A DNA stretch of 64,000 nt from CAYNRA01 sp046293395 (GCA_046293395.1 JBKBOU010000002.1:1-64000), one strand, 5' to 3'; positions 1 through 8,424 are shown, numbered from the stretch's first letter. The notes: generated from the letters alone by a model not told the origin. Made by a program: numbers and translations.

Positions 1-277
1 TGATAGGAAAAGAAAATAATATGCTTACAGGTGCAAAACTAAAACTCATCTTCCCAGGCACTTCCCAGGCTCGCTGCGATGAGGTCGCGGTGTAATCTTC
101 CCCAAAAATAGCTACGAAAATTGATGTAGTATTTTTAATTTAGGGGTAATGAAAAAGATATTTATATCAATCCAATGGATTTTCGATACATCAGTTTAGG
201 TTTTTAATGACTTGTTCTTTTGAAAACGAAATATAAACAGGTATCCGTTATTCAACCCAATACACATCAACCTGTAT

Positions 278-1051
278 CTACATGCGTTTATACGTGCGTT
301 GAAAGCTGTAATGCACACCTAAATTCCACATAAAAAATTGATTTCCTGGAATCGAGGAAGAAATCGTTTGGTTGATAGTGGATTGAATGGATAAACCGCT
401 TTTGGTATGACCCAAAATCGAAGTTACAGCCAAATACTTTCCTTTGTAACCATCTGTTTGTAAAAAGTAAATAGATGGAAACAGCGATAGATGAATTTTG
501 GGCGTAATCTGAATCTGACTAATAGCGCTGGAAAAAAACAGAGCTTCTGTTCGTTGCGGGCCATAATCTGCAAGTCCGTGACCTTGTAAAAACATCGCGC
601 TCACTCCCCATTTTGGTGATATTTGATAAGTAGGAACAACTTCATAGGCGAGAAAACGGAGCATTTCCGTTATTTCTGTATTAGTTCCGTTCTCAAAACG
701 GCGAATCATCGTAAAGGCAGGATGAGCACCTACACGAAGCGTAAGTTTTTGTTTTTCAATCAAACGATACCGAAACCAGAAGATAAAACCTCCTTTGCTG
801 GCATCCGGAACCAAGCGAATATCTGGGTCAAAACTGAACCTATTTTTGGCCCAAGAAAGGTTGATAATAGTTGCTGGGCTGTTCAAAGAGAAGGTAGGAA
901 TGATAGAAAATCCATTATTGGTTACACCCACCGTACCTGAAAACCGAACCGGCTGTTCCGTTCTAACTGTATCGGTTTCTGTTTGTCCGAAAGAATTAAT
1001 TACCTGAAAAACGAGAAAAAGTAGTAAAAAAGGGAAAAGTTTACTGTGCAT
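278..1051 (-). CDS. Secreted, probably outer-membrane beta-rich protein of unknown function
   Basis: The 257-residue product starts with a clear signal peptide (hydrophobic FPFLLLFLVFQVINSFG, then Q). The remainder alternates short hydrophobic and aromatic strands with polar turns and ends in an aromatic strand (HYSFQRTY), which resembles a small outer-membrane barrel. I do not recognise a named family. A TAnnTTTG promoter element lies 35 bases upstream on the same strand (1086-1093). It is divergent from the AraC-type regulator at 1199, which could suggest control by that regulator, but no operator was identified. Function unknown. Confidence 0.7.
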   Translation of the reverse strand: MHSKLFPFLLLFLVFQVINSFGQTETDTVRTEQPVRFSGTVGVTNNGFSIIPTFSLNSPATIINLSWAKNRFSFDPDIRLVPDASKGGFIFWFRYRLIEKQKLTLRVGAHPAFTMIRRFENGTNTEITEMLRFLAYEVVPTYQISPKWGVSAMFLQGHGLADYGPQRTEALFFSSAISQIQITPKIHLSLFPSIYFLQTDGYKGKYLAVTSILGHTKSGLSIQSTINQTISSSIPGNQFFMWNLGVHYSFQRTYKRM

Positions 1052-1085
1052 AGTGCGATAAATTGAATAAATACGAATTGATTTA

Positions 1086-1093
1086 CAAAATTA
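1086..1093 (-). promoter_or_regulatory. Bacteroidota -7 promoter element (TAATTTTG)
   Basis: An exact match to TAnnTTTG on the minus strand, 35 bases before the ATG at 1051. No convincing -33 TTG was seen at the usual spacing, so this rests on the -7 box alone. Confidence 0.4.
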
Positions 1094-1198
1094 GTTATTC
1101 CCTTTCGCCTGACTTTTAACTAAATTACGGTTCTATTTACCACTTTTCAGTATTTTACGGAAGCCTATTTCTCATTTTCTGAAAATAATCGAGTAAAA

Positions 1199-2092
1199 AT
1201 GACGATTTACAAAACATTGGAAGAATATTGTGCTGAATTTCACGAGATACCGAATCATCCGCACATTCATTTTATTGATTTCAATACGTCTCCATTGATT
1301 CAAAGGAAAAAATTTCAACTTTCTTTTTATGTCATTGCATTAAAGGAAACTTATTGCGGAGACTTGCAATATGGCAATACGTCGTATGATTATGCGGAGG
1401 GAACAATGGTATTTTTGGGACCAAATCAAGTTTTTGGAAGTCACCCAATCGGTGAATGGCATCAGCCTTATGGCAAAGCATTGGTCTTTCATCCTGAATT
1501 TATCAAAGGAACTCGTTTGGGGGAACTGATTGAACAATATACTTTTTTTCAATACAAATCCAATGAGGCACTTCATTTGTCGCTGCGCGAGCGCGAAATA
1601 ATCGGTTCATTTTTCACAAACATTCAAACCGAACTTAGTCTGGAAATAGATCAACACAGCCGAGAATTAATCATTGCGAATATGGAAACACTTTTAAAAT
1701 ATTGTGTTCGCTTTTATGACCGGCAGTTTTTGTCGCGTTCACCTGTTCAGAACAAGATTTTAAATCAATTTGAAGAACTATTCAAGGCGTATTTTATACA
1801 CGATGAAATGCACCGCTTTGGTTTTCCTACTGTTTCTTATTTTGCTGAAAAACTGCATTTATCACCCAATTATTTTGGTGATTTAGTCAAAAAAGAAACA
1901 GGAAAAACGGCACAGGAGCATATTCAAAATCACTTTATTTCATTGGCAAAAGAAAGACTTTTGGTTACGTCCAAAAATATAAATGAGATAGCAGACGAGA
2001 TGGGTTTCAAGCATCACCAGCATTTTACCCGATTATTTAAGCAAAAAGTGGGTATTTCGCCGCGTGATTTCCGAATACAAAAAATGGCTTAA
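1199..2092 (+). CDS. AraC-family transcriptional regulator
   Basis: The 297-residue protein has an N-terminal cupin-like sensory half (about residues 20-170) and a C-terminal double helix-turn-helix of the AraC/XylS type (about 190-295). The second HTH is plain in INEIADEMGFKHHQHFTRLF, followed by the family signature KQKVGISPRDFR. Start ATG at 1199. It is probably a DNA-binding regulator that responds to a small ligand. It sits 53 bases upstream of the ModE-like gene on the same strand and divergent from the secreted protein at 278-1051, either of which could be a target. The ligand cannot be told from sequence. Confidence 0.9.
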   Translation: MTIYKTLEEYCAEFHEIPNHPHIHFIDFNTSPLIQRKKFQLSFYVIALKETYCGDLQYGNTSYDYAEGTMVFLGPNQVFGSHPIGEWHQPYGKALVFHPEFIKGTRLGELIEQYTFFQYKSNEALHLSLREREIIGSFFTNIQTELSLEIDQHSRELIIANMETLLKYCVRFYDRQFLSRSPVQNKILNQFEELFKAYFIHDEMHRFGFPTVSYFAEKLHLSPNYFGDLVKKETGKTAQEHIQNHFISLAKERLLVTSKNINEIADEMGFKHHQHFTRLFKQKVGISPRDFRIQKMA

Positions 2093-2145
2093 TCGTATTT
2101 TTACGACTGAATAAATCCGTAAATGAACCTTTGATTTGAAGAAAA

Positions 2146-2514
2146 ATGGCGTTAAAAGAGATTATTCCAAGAGATAAACCATTAAAAATAACTGGAGTTA
2201 TCCGTATTGAAGGAGAAGAAGAACGATTTATTGGACCGGGGAGAATTGAATTATTGGAAGGAATTAGGGAGACAGGTTCAATAAGTAAAGCTGCCAAAAA
2301 GATGAATATGTCCTATAAAAAAGCGTGGGATATGATTCAATCTATGAATAGACAGACGATAAAACCCATTGTTCTCACCCAAACAGGCGGAGAAAAAGGA
2401 GGTGGAACGCGGGTATCACCAGAAGGGATAGAGCTTATTGTGGCTTTCCGAAAATTACAAGCCGAAGTGCAAGCAAGTTGGGATAAGCAGCTTGCTATTT
2501 TTTTAAATTCGTAA
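2146..2514 (+). CDS. Short ModE-like winged-helix regulator (DNA-binding domain only)
   Basis: This 122-residue protein matches the N-terminal LysR-like winged HTH of ModE: GSISKAAKKMNMSYKKAWD aligns with the helix-turn-helix of E. coli ModE, followed by the glycine-rich wing GGEKGGGTRVSPEG. E. coli ModE is about 260 residues and carries two C-terminal molybdate-binding (MOP) domains. They are absent here, as in many single-domain ModE proteins. The next gene (2582-3319, convergent) is a TauE/SafE permease whose promoter contains an ideal ModE-type operator (3335-3360), so this protein is the likely regulator. How it senses molybdate, if it does, is not visible in the sequence. Confidence 0.88.
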   Translation: MALKEIIPRDKPLKITGVIRIEGEEERFIGPGRIELLEGIRETGSISKAAKKMNMSYKKAWDMIQSMNRQTIKPIVLTQTGGEKGGGTRVSPEGIELIVAFRKLQAEVQASWDKQLAIFLNS

Positions 2515-2581
2515 GTATATTTAGGTAAATTTCCCGTTATTTCATTGACAAATAGTATGTCTAAAAATCGTAAGTTACTGA

Positions 2582-3319
2582 TTAGGTGAAGAGTAACTTA
2601 AAACACGCAATGGTAAGTCCGAGTGCTAATAATTTTTTCAATGTTGGCGAATTAAACTTTTGACTACCGAGGTAAGAGCCGGCGAGCCCGCCCAAAATCG
2701 TTACGATGATAGCCCAAATCATATTTTCAGGAAGATGAATCGCTCCTTTTTGCCACTGACCGAACAGGCCTGCTAGTGAATTAACGAATATAAATAAAGC
2801 TGAGATAGCAGCTGTCTCCTTCAAATTTGCCCATTTGAGTAAAAGCATCAAGGGACTAAGAATAATTCCACCTCCAATACCAATCATACCAGAAATAAGT
2901 CCAATTGAACCACCCGACAAGAGACTTCCCCAAAGTGGTGCGGTGCGTTGTTGCTCGCGTGGAGCGTCGATTTGATAGAGAAGACGAGCAATAGAAAATA
3001 GAATACTAACGGCTAAGATTTTCTTATATATACTGTCGGAGAGCGTCATGGTTCCACCAAGATAAGCCATGGGAATACTTGCAAGAGCAAAAGGAAGAAA
3101 AAGAGATAATCGAAAGAATCCGGCGCGGTAAAATCCAACAAAAGAGAAAAAAGAAACGGCCAAATTCATGACCAAGGCAGCCGATTTCATGGTTTCTGGA
3201 GCAATACTAAGCAATGCCATCACCGCCAAATACCCACTTGCTCCTCCGTGCCCTACGGAGGCATAGAGAAAGGCGACACTTGCCAGCAAAAAAAGTAAAA
3301 GAAAGAGAGAAGAGGTCAT
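2582..3319 (-). CDS. TauE/SafE-family membrane permease, candidate oxyanion transporter under ModE control
   Basis: The product has 245 residues, mostly hydrophobic, with about eight membrane segments and the family's two half-repeats, each with a glycine-rich loop (VGHGGASGYLAVMALL near residue 25 and GMIGIGGGIILSPLMLL near 140). TauE/SafE proteins export or import sulfur-containing anions such as sulfite or sulfoacetate, and the substrate range of many members is unknown. What stands out is the ModE-type operator overlapping its promoter (3335-3360) and the neighbouring modE-like gene, which point to molybdate, tungstate or a related oxyanion rather than a purely sulfur role. That assignment is inference. 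Confidence 0.88.
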   Translation of the reverse strand: MTSSLFLLLFLLASVAFLYASVGHGGASGYLAVMALLSIAPETMKSAALVMNLAVSFFSFVGFYRAGFFRLSLFLPFALASIPMAYLGGTMTLSDSIYKKILAVSILFSIARLLYQIDAPREQQRTAPLWGSLLSGGSIGLISGMIGIGGGIILSPLMLLLKWANLKETAAISALFIFVNSLAGLFGQWQKGAIHLPENMIWAIIVTILGGLAGSYLGSQKFNSPTLKKLLALGLTIACFKLLFT

Positions 3320-3646
3320 GTGTTAAAAAATATACCGTTATGTATTGGCAAATATAACGGTTTTATTCTTTGTCATGAATAAAAAAAAGCATTGATATAT
3401 ATGTAAGATACAAAAGAAAAAACCATGTGTAATATGTACAAGCTACTAACTGTAAGCACATTGTATAAGAAAAAGGAAGGCGAGTAAATAAATCAGAAGA
3501 GCGTTGCATCCATTTATGAGGGAGGTGAGAAAAAAAAATTAGGATTAATTGGGGAAGAATATCTATAAAATTGAGAATAATTTCCAATTTTACCTTTCGA
3601 AATTCAGTAGAAAAATTAAAAGAGCAATTAATTCAAAGAAAGGGGT
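3320..3646. other. Intergenic region of 327 bases between divergent genes
   Basis: Holds the ModE-type operator and the permease promoter at its left end. The rest is AT-rich, and I see no other gene. A 74-codon hydrophobic minus-strand reading frame at 3363-3587 has no recognisable domain and is not called. Confidence 0.6.
3335..3360 (-). promoter_or_regulatory. ModE-type operator overlapping the TauE/SafE promoter
   Basis: Read on the minus strand this is an inverted repeat, CGTTATATT, six bases, TACATAACG, flanked by one extra C/G pair. From memory both half-sites and the 6-base spacing are those of the E. coli modA operator bound by ModE. It lies 16-41 bases upstream of the permease ATG and contains a TATATTTG -7 element (3349-3356), so a bound regulator would block transcription. 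A modE-like gene lies one gene away. Confidence 0.8.
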
Positions 3647-4066
3647 ATGATTCAGCAATCCAAACAATCTTTTCCACTCATTACCTACGACAAACTACGG
3701 TATGCAGATACAGACAGACAGGGGCATGTAAATAATGCCATTTTTTCTACCTTTTTTGAGACGGGGCGTGTAGAGATGATTTATCATCCTGACTTAGAAA
3801 CCATCAATACAAATGTTACTTTTGTATTGGCTGCCTTGCACATTCAGTTTCTTCGGGAAATTAAATGGCCAGGAATTATCAAGATTGGGACGGCGGTAAC
3901 GAAAGTGGGCAATAGTTCGATACAGCTACATCAACAGCTTTTTCAAGATGATGAATGTATGGCTATTGCGGAATCAACGATTGTTCAAGTCGATGCCACA
4001 AGCCGCCCGACGGCTATTTCAGAAAAAGCGAAAGAGATTTACAGTCGCTTTGTAATTGAGGATTAA
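3647..4066 (+). CDS. 4HBT hot-dog acyl-CoA thioesterase
   Basis: A 139-residue single hot-dog-fold protein. The active-site stretch RYADTDRQGHVNNAIFSTFFE is the YbgC/4-hydroxybenzoyl-CoA thioesterase type, with the catalytic Asp in YADTD and the following GHVNN turn. It likely hydrolyses acyl-CoA thioesters in the cytoplasm, with an unknown chain preference. Length is normal for the family. It is monocistronic and ends at a shared hairpin terminator (4108-4153) that faces the convergent GMC gene. Confidence 0.88.
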   Translation: MIQQSKQSFPLITYDKLRYADTDRQGHVNNAIFSTFFETGRVEMIYHPDLETINTNVTFVLAALHIQFLREIKWPGIIKIGTAVTKVGNSSIQLHQQLFQDDECMAIAESTIVQVDATSRPTAISEKAKEIYSRFVIED

Positions 4067-4107
4067 GGGGGACATCTCGTAGTATTCTATTCTTTCTATT
4101 CATCACA

Positions 4108-4153
4108 AAAAACCTCCGTTAAACCAATTTAACTTGGCTCAACGGAGGTTTTT
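4108..4153. terminator. Bidirectional rho-independent terminator
   Basis: Stem aaaaacctccgtt (4108-4120) pairs with aacggaggttttt (4141-4153) around a 20-base loop. A-run before and T-run after let it serve both the thioesterase (plus) and the GMC oxidoreductase (minus), which converge here. Confidence 0.85.
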
Positions 4154-4172
4154 GAATAAAAATTCCAGAAAA

Positions 4173-5882
4173 TTACATATTCATCTTTTTCAACTGAGCT
4201 ACGGCGAAATCTGCCGCGCGTGCTGTCAATGCCATGTAAGTTAGCGAAGGATTCACACAAGAAGATGAAGTCATTGCTGCACCGTCTGTAACAAAAACGT
4301 TTTCTGCGCCCCAAACTTGGTTATTTGCATTTAAGACAGACGTTTTCGGGTCACGTCCCATACGCGCCGTACCCATTTCGTGAATACCAATGCCTGGTGA
4401 TTTTTCTTTGTCGTGGTAAGTTGTGATATTTTTGAGACCTGCTGCTTCAAGCATTTCAGCGGCATCATTCATCATTGCTTCACGCATTTTCCACTCGTTG
4501 TCGCCCCAAGCTGCATCGAATTCGATGATAGGCAATCCCCACTTATCTTTTTTATTCGTGAGCGTCATGCGGTTATTTGGGTCAGGAAGTGTTTCTCCAA
4601 AACCCTGAATACCCAATGTCCAAGGTCCTACACCCGTCATGGCATTCTTGAAGTCCGCACCAAATTCCAAATCTGTCTGCGCACCTCTCCCACGTGAGGC
4701 TCCACCTTGGTAGCCGAATCCACGCAAGAAATCACGTTTATCAGAACCCCAGTTTGCGAAACGTGGAATATAAATTCCATTCGGACGACGACCAAAGTAG
4801 TACATATCTTCAAAACCTTCGTAGGTACCATTTGCCCCAACAGCTAAGTGGTGATCCATGATATTTCTTCCTAATTGGTCAGAAGCATTTCCCAAACCAT
4901 TTGGATGCGTCTTTGAAATCGACTGCATCATAATCCAAGTAGAATTGATAGAACCTGCATTCAAGAAAATTACTTTTGCAAAATATTCTACTTCTTCTTT
5001 TGTATTTTGGTCGATTGCCCGAACACCAGTTGCTTTTTTCGTTTCGTCATCAAAAATGACTTGGTAAACGATTTTATCATTGATTAACGTCAAATTACCT
5101 GTTTTACGCGCCGCTGGAAGTGTTGCAGACTGTGTACTGAAGTAGGCACCATACGGGCATCCACGCATACATCTATTTCTAAACTGGCAATTGGCACGAC
5201 CTAATGCGGTTTGTTCCGGTGTTGGAGCTGTTAAGTGTGCGACACGACCAATTGTAACGTGACGACCAGGAAGTTTCGACTCTACGCTCTTCTTTACCTC
5301 GCGTTCTACACAGTTCATTTCCATAGGAGGTTGGAAAATTCCGTCTGGAAGAACGTCGTAGCCATCTTTTGAGGCACTGATTCCGGCAAAACGTTCTACA
5401 TAATCATACCAAGGAGCCAAATCTTTGTAACGAATTGGCCAGTCAATTCCGACACTTTCTTCTAAGTTTGCCGTAAAGTCACGCTCATTCCAACGGTAAC
5501 TTTGGCGTCCCCACATCAAAGAGCGACCTCCTGTGTGGTAGCCACGAATCCAGTCGAATCTACGTTTTTCTTCGTAAGGGTGGTCAATATCTTTTTCGAA
5601 ATGATGTCTATGTTCCTCGTTTGCGGTATAGCCTGTACGTACACCTGCCCAGTATTCTTCTTTGGTTTTCAAGTCAGCACGGCCTCTGTGCGGGAACTCC
5701 CACGCTTCTTTCATTGCTGTTTCGTAACCGGAAACGTGCTCGATGTCACGTCCTCTGTCTAGCATTAAAACTTTAAGACCTTTTTCTGTCAGTTCTTTGG
5801 CAGCCCAGCCACCTGAAATCCCAGAGCCCACAACGATTGCATCGTATGTATTGAGTTCTTTGGCTTTACCTTGTATGTTCAT
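4173..5882 (-). CDS. GMC-family FAD-dependent oxidoreductase
   Basis: The 569-residue enzyme has an N-terminal FAD-binding Rossmann fold (YDAIVVGSGISGGWAAKEL) and the C-terminal GMC active-site region with HEMGTARMG and CVNPSLTYMA, where His and Asn act on the substrate hydroxyl. A cysteine-rich loop, CQFRNRCMRGCPYGAYF, sits mid-protein, as in gluconate/sorbosone-type dehydrogenases. The frame is open to 5942, but the ATG at 5882 (MNIQGKAKELNTYDAIVVG) fits family starts and is preferred. It follows the gluconate 2-dehydrogenase subunit 3-type gene by 75 bases, so the two probably form one periplasm-facing sugar or polyol dehydrogenase. Substrate unknown. Confidence 0.92.
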   Translation of the reverse strand: MNIQGKAKELNTYDAIVVGSGISGGWAAKELTEKGLKVLMLDRGRDIEHVSGYETAMKEAWEFPHRGRADLKTKEEYWAGVRTGYTANEEHRHHFEKDIDHPYEEKRRFDWIRGYHTGGRSLMWGRQSYRWNERDFTANLEESVGIDWPIRYKDLAPWYDYVERFAGISASKDGYDVLPDGIFQPPMEMNCVEREVKKSVESKLPGRHVTIGRVAHLTAPTPEQTALGRANCQFRNRCMRGCPYGAYFSTQSATLPAARKTGNLTLINDKIVYQVIFDDETKKATGVRAIDQNTKEEVEYFAKVIFLNAGSINSTWIMMQSISKTHPNGLGNASDQLGRNIMDHHLAVGANGTYEGFEDMYYFGRRPNGIYIPRFANWGSDKRDFLRGFGYQGGASRGRGAQTDLEFGADFKNAMTGVGPWTLGIQGFGETLPDPNNRMTLTNKKDKWGLPIIEFDAAWGDNEWKMREAMMNDAAEMLEAAGLKNITTYHDKEKSPGIGIHEMGTARMGRDPKTSVLNANNQVWGAENVFVTDGAAMTSSSCVNPSLTYMALTARAADFAVAQLKKMNM

Positions 5883-5957
5883 AAGATTTTTTCGTATTTC
5901 ATTCGTATCTGTTCCAGAATAGAGGACAGACACGTGGGTCAATGATGGTTGAATAAA

Positions 5958-6596
5958 TTAAATTGCGTATGCTTTTTGTCCTGGTTGCATTTTAATACAA
6001 CCGTCGTAACGACCTGGAACTGGCACAAAGTCAAGTGCTTCCGTAGCCCCTTTTTCAGACGTAAAATAGCCGAACAGCGTCAATTCTTTCATTAAGCGGA
6101 AGAAAGGGACTGGAATTTCTGCCTCATCTTTTTTCTTTGCTTCATCCTTGACGAGCCCAGACTCTGTATCTATTTGCTTTGCTTTTTCTTCGTTAGCAGC
6201 AGACTCTTCTTTTGCTTTTTTCGCCATGAGCGTTGTTACTTCCTTCTTTTGTTCAGCAGTCAAAGAGACAAACGAACCACCTATTTTCTTAGACTCTGCC
6301 TCTAGGTCTTCAAGCCCTTTCACAAAGTGAGCTTGCTGAACAGAGGAATAGCAATCTTTCAACATGAGTTCAATAAACGGACCCACACCAACTTCTTTAG
6401 CACCGGGAGTATCTGTTTTAGGGATAATTACCTCGGCTAACTCAGCTACAATAGCTTGTAAATCAGCAGACAATACGAATGGAGCACCGGATGAGGCACT
6501 TGGGCTGCAGCCCTCTAACATGGCGGCAATCGAGGGAGCCGATATGGCACCTCCCATCAAGATGGCCACCCTTTGTAGCGCGTTTCTTCTATTCAC
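5958..6596 (-). CDS. Gluconate 2-dehydrogenase subunit 3-family protein
   Basis: A 212-residue protein beginning with a Tat-like leader (MNRRNALQRVAILMGGAISAP, then a cysteine in LEGCSPS that could be lipidated). The rest matches the small subunit that accompanies GMC dehydrogenases: a helical core with EVIIPKTDTPGAKEVGVGPF and a C-terminal GYFTSEKGATEALDFVPVPG. It presumably exports and tethers the GMC flavoprotein encoded immediately downstream. The middle (about residues 105-165) is a lysine- and glutamate-rich helical stretch. The promoter side holds a 17-base palindrome (6685-6701). Confidence 0.9.
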   Translation of the reverse strand: MNRRNALQRVAILMGGAISAPSIAAMLEGCSPSASSGAPFVLSADLQAIVAELAEVIIPKTDTPGAKEVGVGPFIELMLKDCYSSVQQAHFVKGLEDLEAESKKIGGSFVSLTAEQKKEVTTLMAKKAKEESAANEEKAKQIDTESGLVKDEAKKKDEAEIPVPFFRLMKELTLFGYFTSEKGATEALDFVPVPGRYDGCIKMQPGQKAYAI

Positions 6597-6684
6597 GTGA
6601 CAGAACTTTAAGGGTTAAAATATAATGAACCGGTGAATTTAAAGGGTTATATCAAGGTTTGCAAATTTTTGAGTAGGAATATAA

Positions 6685-6701
6685 TGTATCAAAACGATAC
6701 A
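6685..6701. promoter_or_regulatory. Candidate operator palindrome TGTATC-N5-GATACA
   Basis: A perfect 6+6 inverted repeat with a 5-base centre, 89 bases upstream of the subunit 3/GMC operon and about 115 upstream of the divergent thioredoxin gene. Its shape suits a dimeric repressor or activator site, but no cognate regulator is adjacent. Confidence 0.3.
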
Positions 6702-6777
6702 ATCCGGAAAAACATCGATATAAATATTTTTTCGTACAAAAATAAACAGAATAGGTAGTTTCCTTTTAACTTTATCT

Positions 6778-6785
6778 TACTTTTG
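6778..6785 (+). promoter_or_regulatory. -7 promoter element TACTTTTG for the thioredoxin-like gene
   Basis: An exact TAnnTTTG match 30 bases upstream of the ATG at 6816. It overlaps an upstream in-frame TTG (6783), so translation should start at the ATG. Confidence 0.5.
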
Positions 6786-6815
6786 GGATTACTACTCACA
6801 ACTCAATACACGATC

Positions 6816-7244
6816 ATGTTGCTGCTTACCTACTTCAAAACCCCATTAAAAATCTGCTTTTTTAGCATTTTCTTCTCGTTACAAGCCTTCTCTACTCCAC
6901 CGACTAAGTACAAAGGAAGTTTTGACCAATTGGTTCAAACGGCTAAAAAAGAGAATAAAAAGGTCATTTTTGTATTTACTGCCCCTTGGTGTACATCTTG
7001 TGCAAAAGTTGACAAGAACATAGAGGAAGTATTTGCCAAAACACCTCAATTTGAAAATGATTATTTGTGGTTTGACGTGGACGTTACCACAGAAGACGGC
7101 AAGGCCATTGCACACAAATTTCATGTTTTTGAAATTCCTACTTGTGTCGTTACCCAATCTGATTTGCGACAAATTACAACTTGGAGTATTGGCAAAGGAT
7201 ACCGTTTTATGCAATCATCTCTTTCCGAATTGGCTAATTGGTAA
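6816..7244 (+). CDS. Secreted thioredoxin-fold protein
   Basis: A 142-residue protein with an N-terminal hydrophobic signal (LKICFFSIFFSLQAFS) followed by a thioredoxin-like domain. The redox motif is WCTSC in FTAPWCTSCAKVDKN, and a cis-proline region appears in FHVFEIPTCVV. It probably acts as a periplasmic disulfide reductase or isomerase. The ATG at 6816 is chosen because an earlier TTG lies inside the -7 promoter box. It is a single gene upstream of hemE, with no evident functional link. Confidence 0.85.
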   Translation: MLLLTYFKTPLKICFFSIFFSLQAFSTPPTKYKGSFDQLVQTAKKENKKVIFVFTAPWCTSCAKVDKNIEEVFAKTPQFENDYLWFDVDVTTEDGKAIAHKFHVFEIPTCVVTQSDLRQITTWSIGKGYRFMQSSLSELANW

Positions 7245-7306
7245 ACGAATACATTTCTATTTGTAAAAATGCGGGAATGATTGGTCAATATTTCAATACT
7301 TCGCTT

Positions 7307-7314
7307 TAATTTTG
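7307..7314 (+). promoter_or_regulatory. -7 promoter element TAATTTTG directly before hemE
   Basis: An exact TAnnTTTG match whose last base is only four bases before the hemE ATG. A TTG at 7281-7283 lies 23 bases upstream, slightly long for the -33 box. Transcription from here would start at or next to the ATG. Confidence 0.45.
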
Positions 7315-7318
7315 TGCT

Positions 7319-8341
7319 ATGGAACTAAAAAATGATTTATTCCTTCGCGCAGCGCGTGGAGAAAAAGTAGAGCGTGTACCCGTTTGGATGATGCGCCAAG
7401 CTGGTAGAATTTTGTCAGAGTACCGCGCCGTCAGACAAAAGGCAGGGAGTTTTATTCAGCTCGCCACTACCCCTGAATTAGCCGCAGAGGTGACAATCCA
7501 GCCTGTGGATATTTTAGGTGTCGATGCAGCTATTATTTTTTCTGATATCCTTGTCGTCCCGGAAGCCATGGGTTTACCCTACGAAATGGTGGAGGCAAAA
7601 GGGCCGCTCTTCCCGAATGTTATTCGGTCGCAAGCAGACTTGGATAAACTTCGCTTTGCAGAACCAGAAATCCATCTCAAATACGTACTCGATGCCATCG
7701 ACATCGTCAAAAAAGACCTAAATAATAGGGTTCCTTTGATTGGTTTTGCAGGTGCACCTTTTACTATTTTCTGTTACATGGTTGAAGGACACGGCTCGAA
7801 AACGTTTTCAGTTGCAAAAAAAATGTTGTATTCAGACCCTGAACTTGCTCACCAGTTATTACAAAAGATTACAGATTCGACCATCGCGTATCTGAAAGCA
7901 CAAGCTGCTCATGGAGCAAATCTTTTGCAATTATTTGACTCATGGGCTGGTATTTTATCCCCCGCCCAATACGCGTCGTTCTCTCTTCCTTATATTGCTC
8001 AAATTTGTAATGCTATCCAAGAAGTGCCCGTAACTGTTTTTGCTAAAGGGGCTTTCTTTGCTCGAAAAGCAATCGGAGAACTGGATTGCCAAGTAGTTGG
8101 GTTGGACTGGAACATGGACATTCAGGAATCGCGCGAACTTATTCCTGCTAAAACATTGCAAGGAAATCTTGACCCTTGTGTACTTTATGCGCCTTTTAAG
8201 GAAATTGAGAAAGAAACCAAGAAAATGCTTGCTCAATTTGGTACACAACGCTATATAGCCAACCTCGGACATGGCGTTTATCCTGACACAGACCCCGAAA
8301 AAGTGCGTTGTTTTATTGAAACCGTCAAGTCATACGCGTAA
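7319..8341 (+). CDS. hemE: Uroporphyrinogen decarboxylase
   Basis: The 340-residue enzyme decarboxylates the four acetate side chains of uroporphyrinogen III to give coproporphyrinogen III in haem synthesis. The N-terminal signature PVWMMRQAGRILSEYR carries the conserved Arg pair that binds substrate carboxylates. GFAGAPFTIF and the C-terminal NLGHGVYPDTDPE with its conserved His are also present. Length is normal. It is followed by a strong terminator (8361-8384), so it appears to be a single-gene unit. The -7 element sits so close to the ATG that the mRNA may be leaderless. Confidence 0.97.
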   Translation: MELKNDLFLRAARGEKVERVPVWMMRQAGRILSEYRAVRQKAGSFIQLATTPELAAEVTIQPVDILGVDAAIIFSDILVVPEAMGLPYEMVEAKGPLFPNVIRSQADLDKLRFAEPEIHLKYVLDAIDIVKKDLNNRVPLIGFAGAPFTIFCYMVEGHGSKTFSVAKKMLYSDPELAHQLLQKITDSTIAYLKAQAAHGANLLQLFDSWAGILSPAQYASFSLPYIAQICNAIQEVPVTVFAKGAFFARKAIGELDCQVVGLDWNMDIQESRELIPAKTLQGNLDPCVLYAPFKEIEKETKKMLAQFGTQRYIANLGHGVYPDTDPEKVRCFIETVKSYA

Positions 8342-8360
8342 AATAAATAACATAAAAAAA

Positions 8361-8390
8361 GCCGACAGACAAAAATCTGTCGGCTTTTTG
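8361..8390 (+). terminator. Rho-independent terminator of hemE
   Basis: A 9-bp stem gccgacaga (8361-8369) / tctgtcggc (8376-8384) followed by TTTTTG, 20 bases after the hemE stop. Confidence 0.9.
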
Positions 8391-8416
8391 TTTAATTTCG
8401 TTCGTTTATACGTATA

Positions 8417-8424
8417 TAATTTTG
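8417..8424 (+). promoter_or_regulatory. -7 promoter element TAATTTTG for the OmpA/PD40 gene
   Basis: An exact TAnnTTTG match 42 bases upstream of the ATG at 8467. The nearest TTTG (8387-8390) is 26 bases upstream, longer than usual. Confidence 0.45.

Noticed and set aside
50..70. Direct repeat of CTTCCCAGGC separated by one base
   Set aside because: Too short to mean anything alone. Nothing else in the first 277 bases supports an element.
3363..3587. A 74-codon hydrophobic minus-strand reading frame upstream of the TauE/SafE gene
   Set aside because: No recognisable domain, and it ends at the operator region. Treated as chance in AT-rich DNA, though a small membrane peptide cannot be excluded.
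6737..6744. A TATTTTTG promoter-like match on the minus strand upstream of the subunit 3/GMC operon
   Set aside because: It is 140 bases from the start codon with no -33 box. In AT-rich DNA such matches occur by chance.
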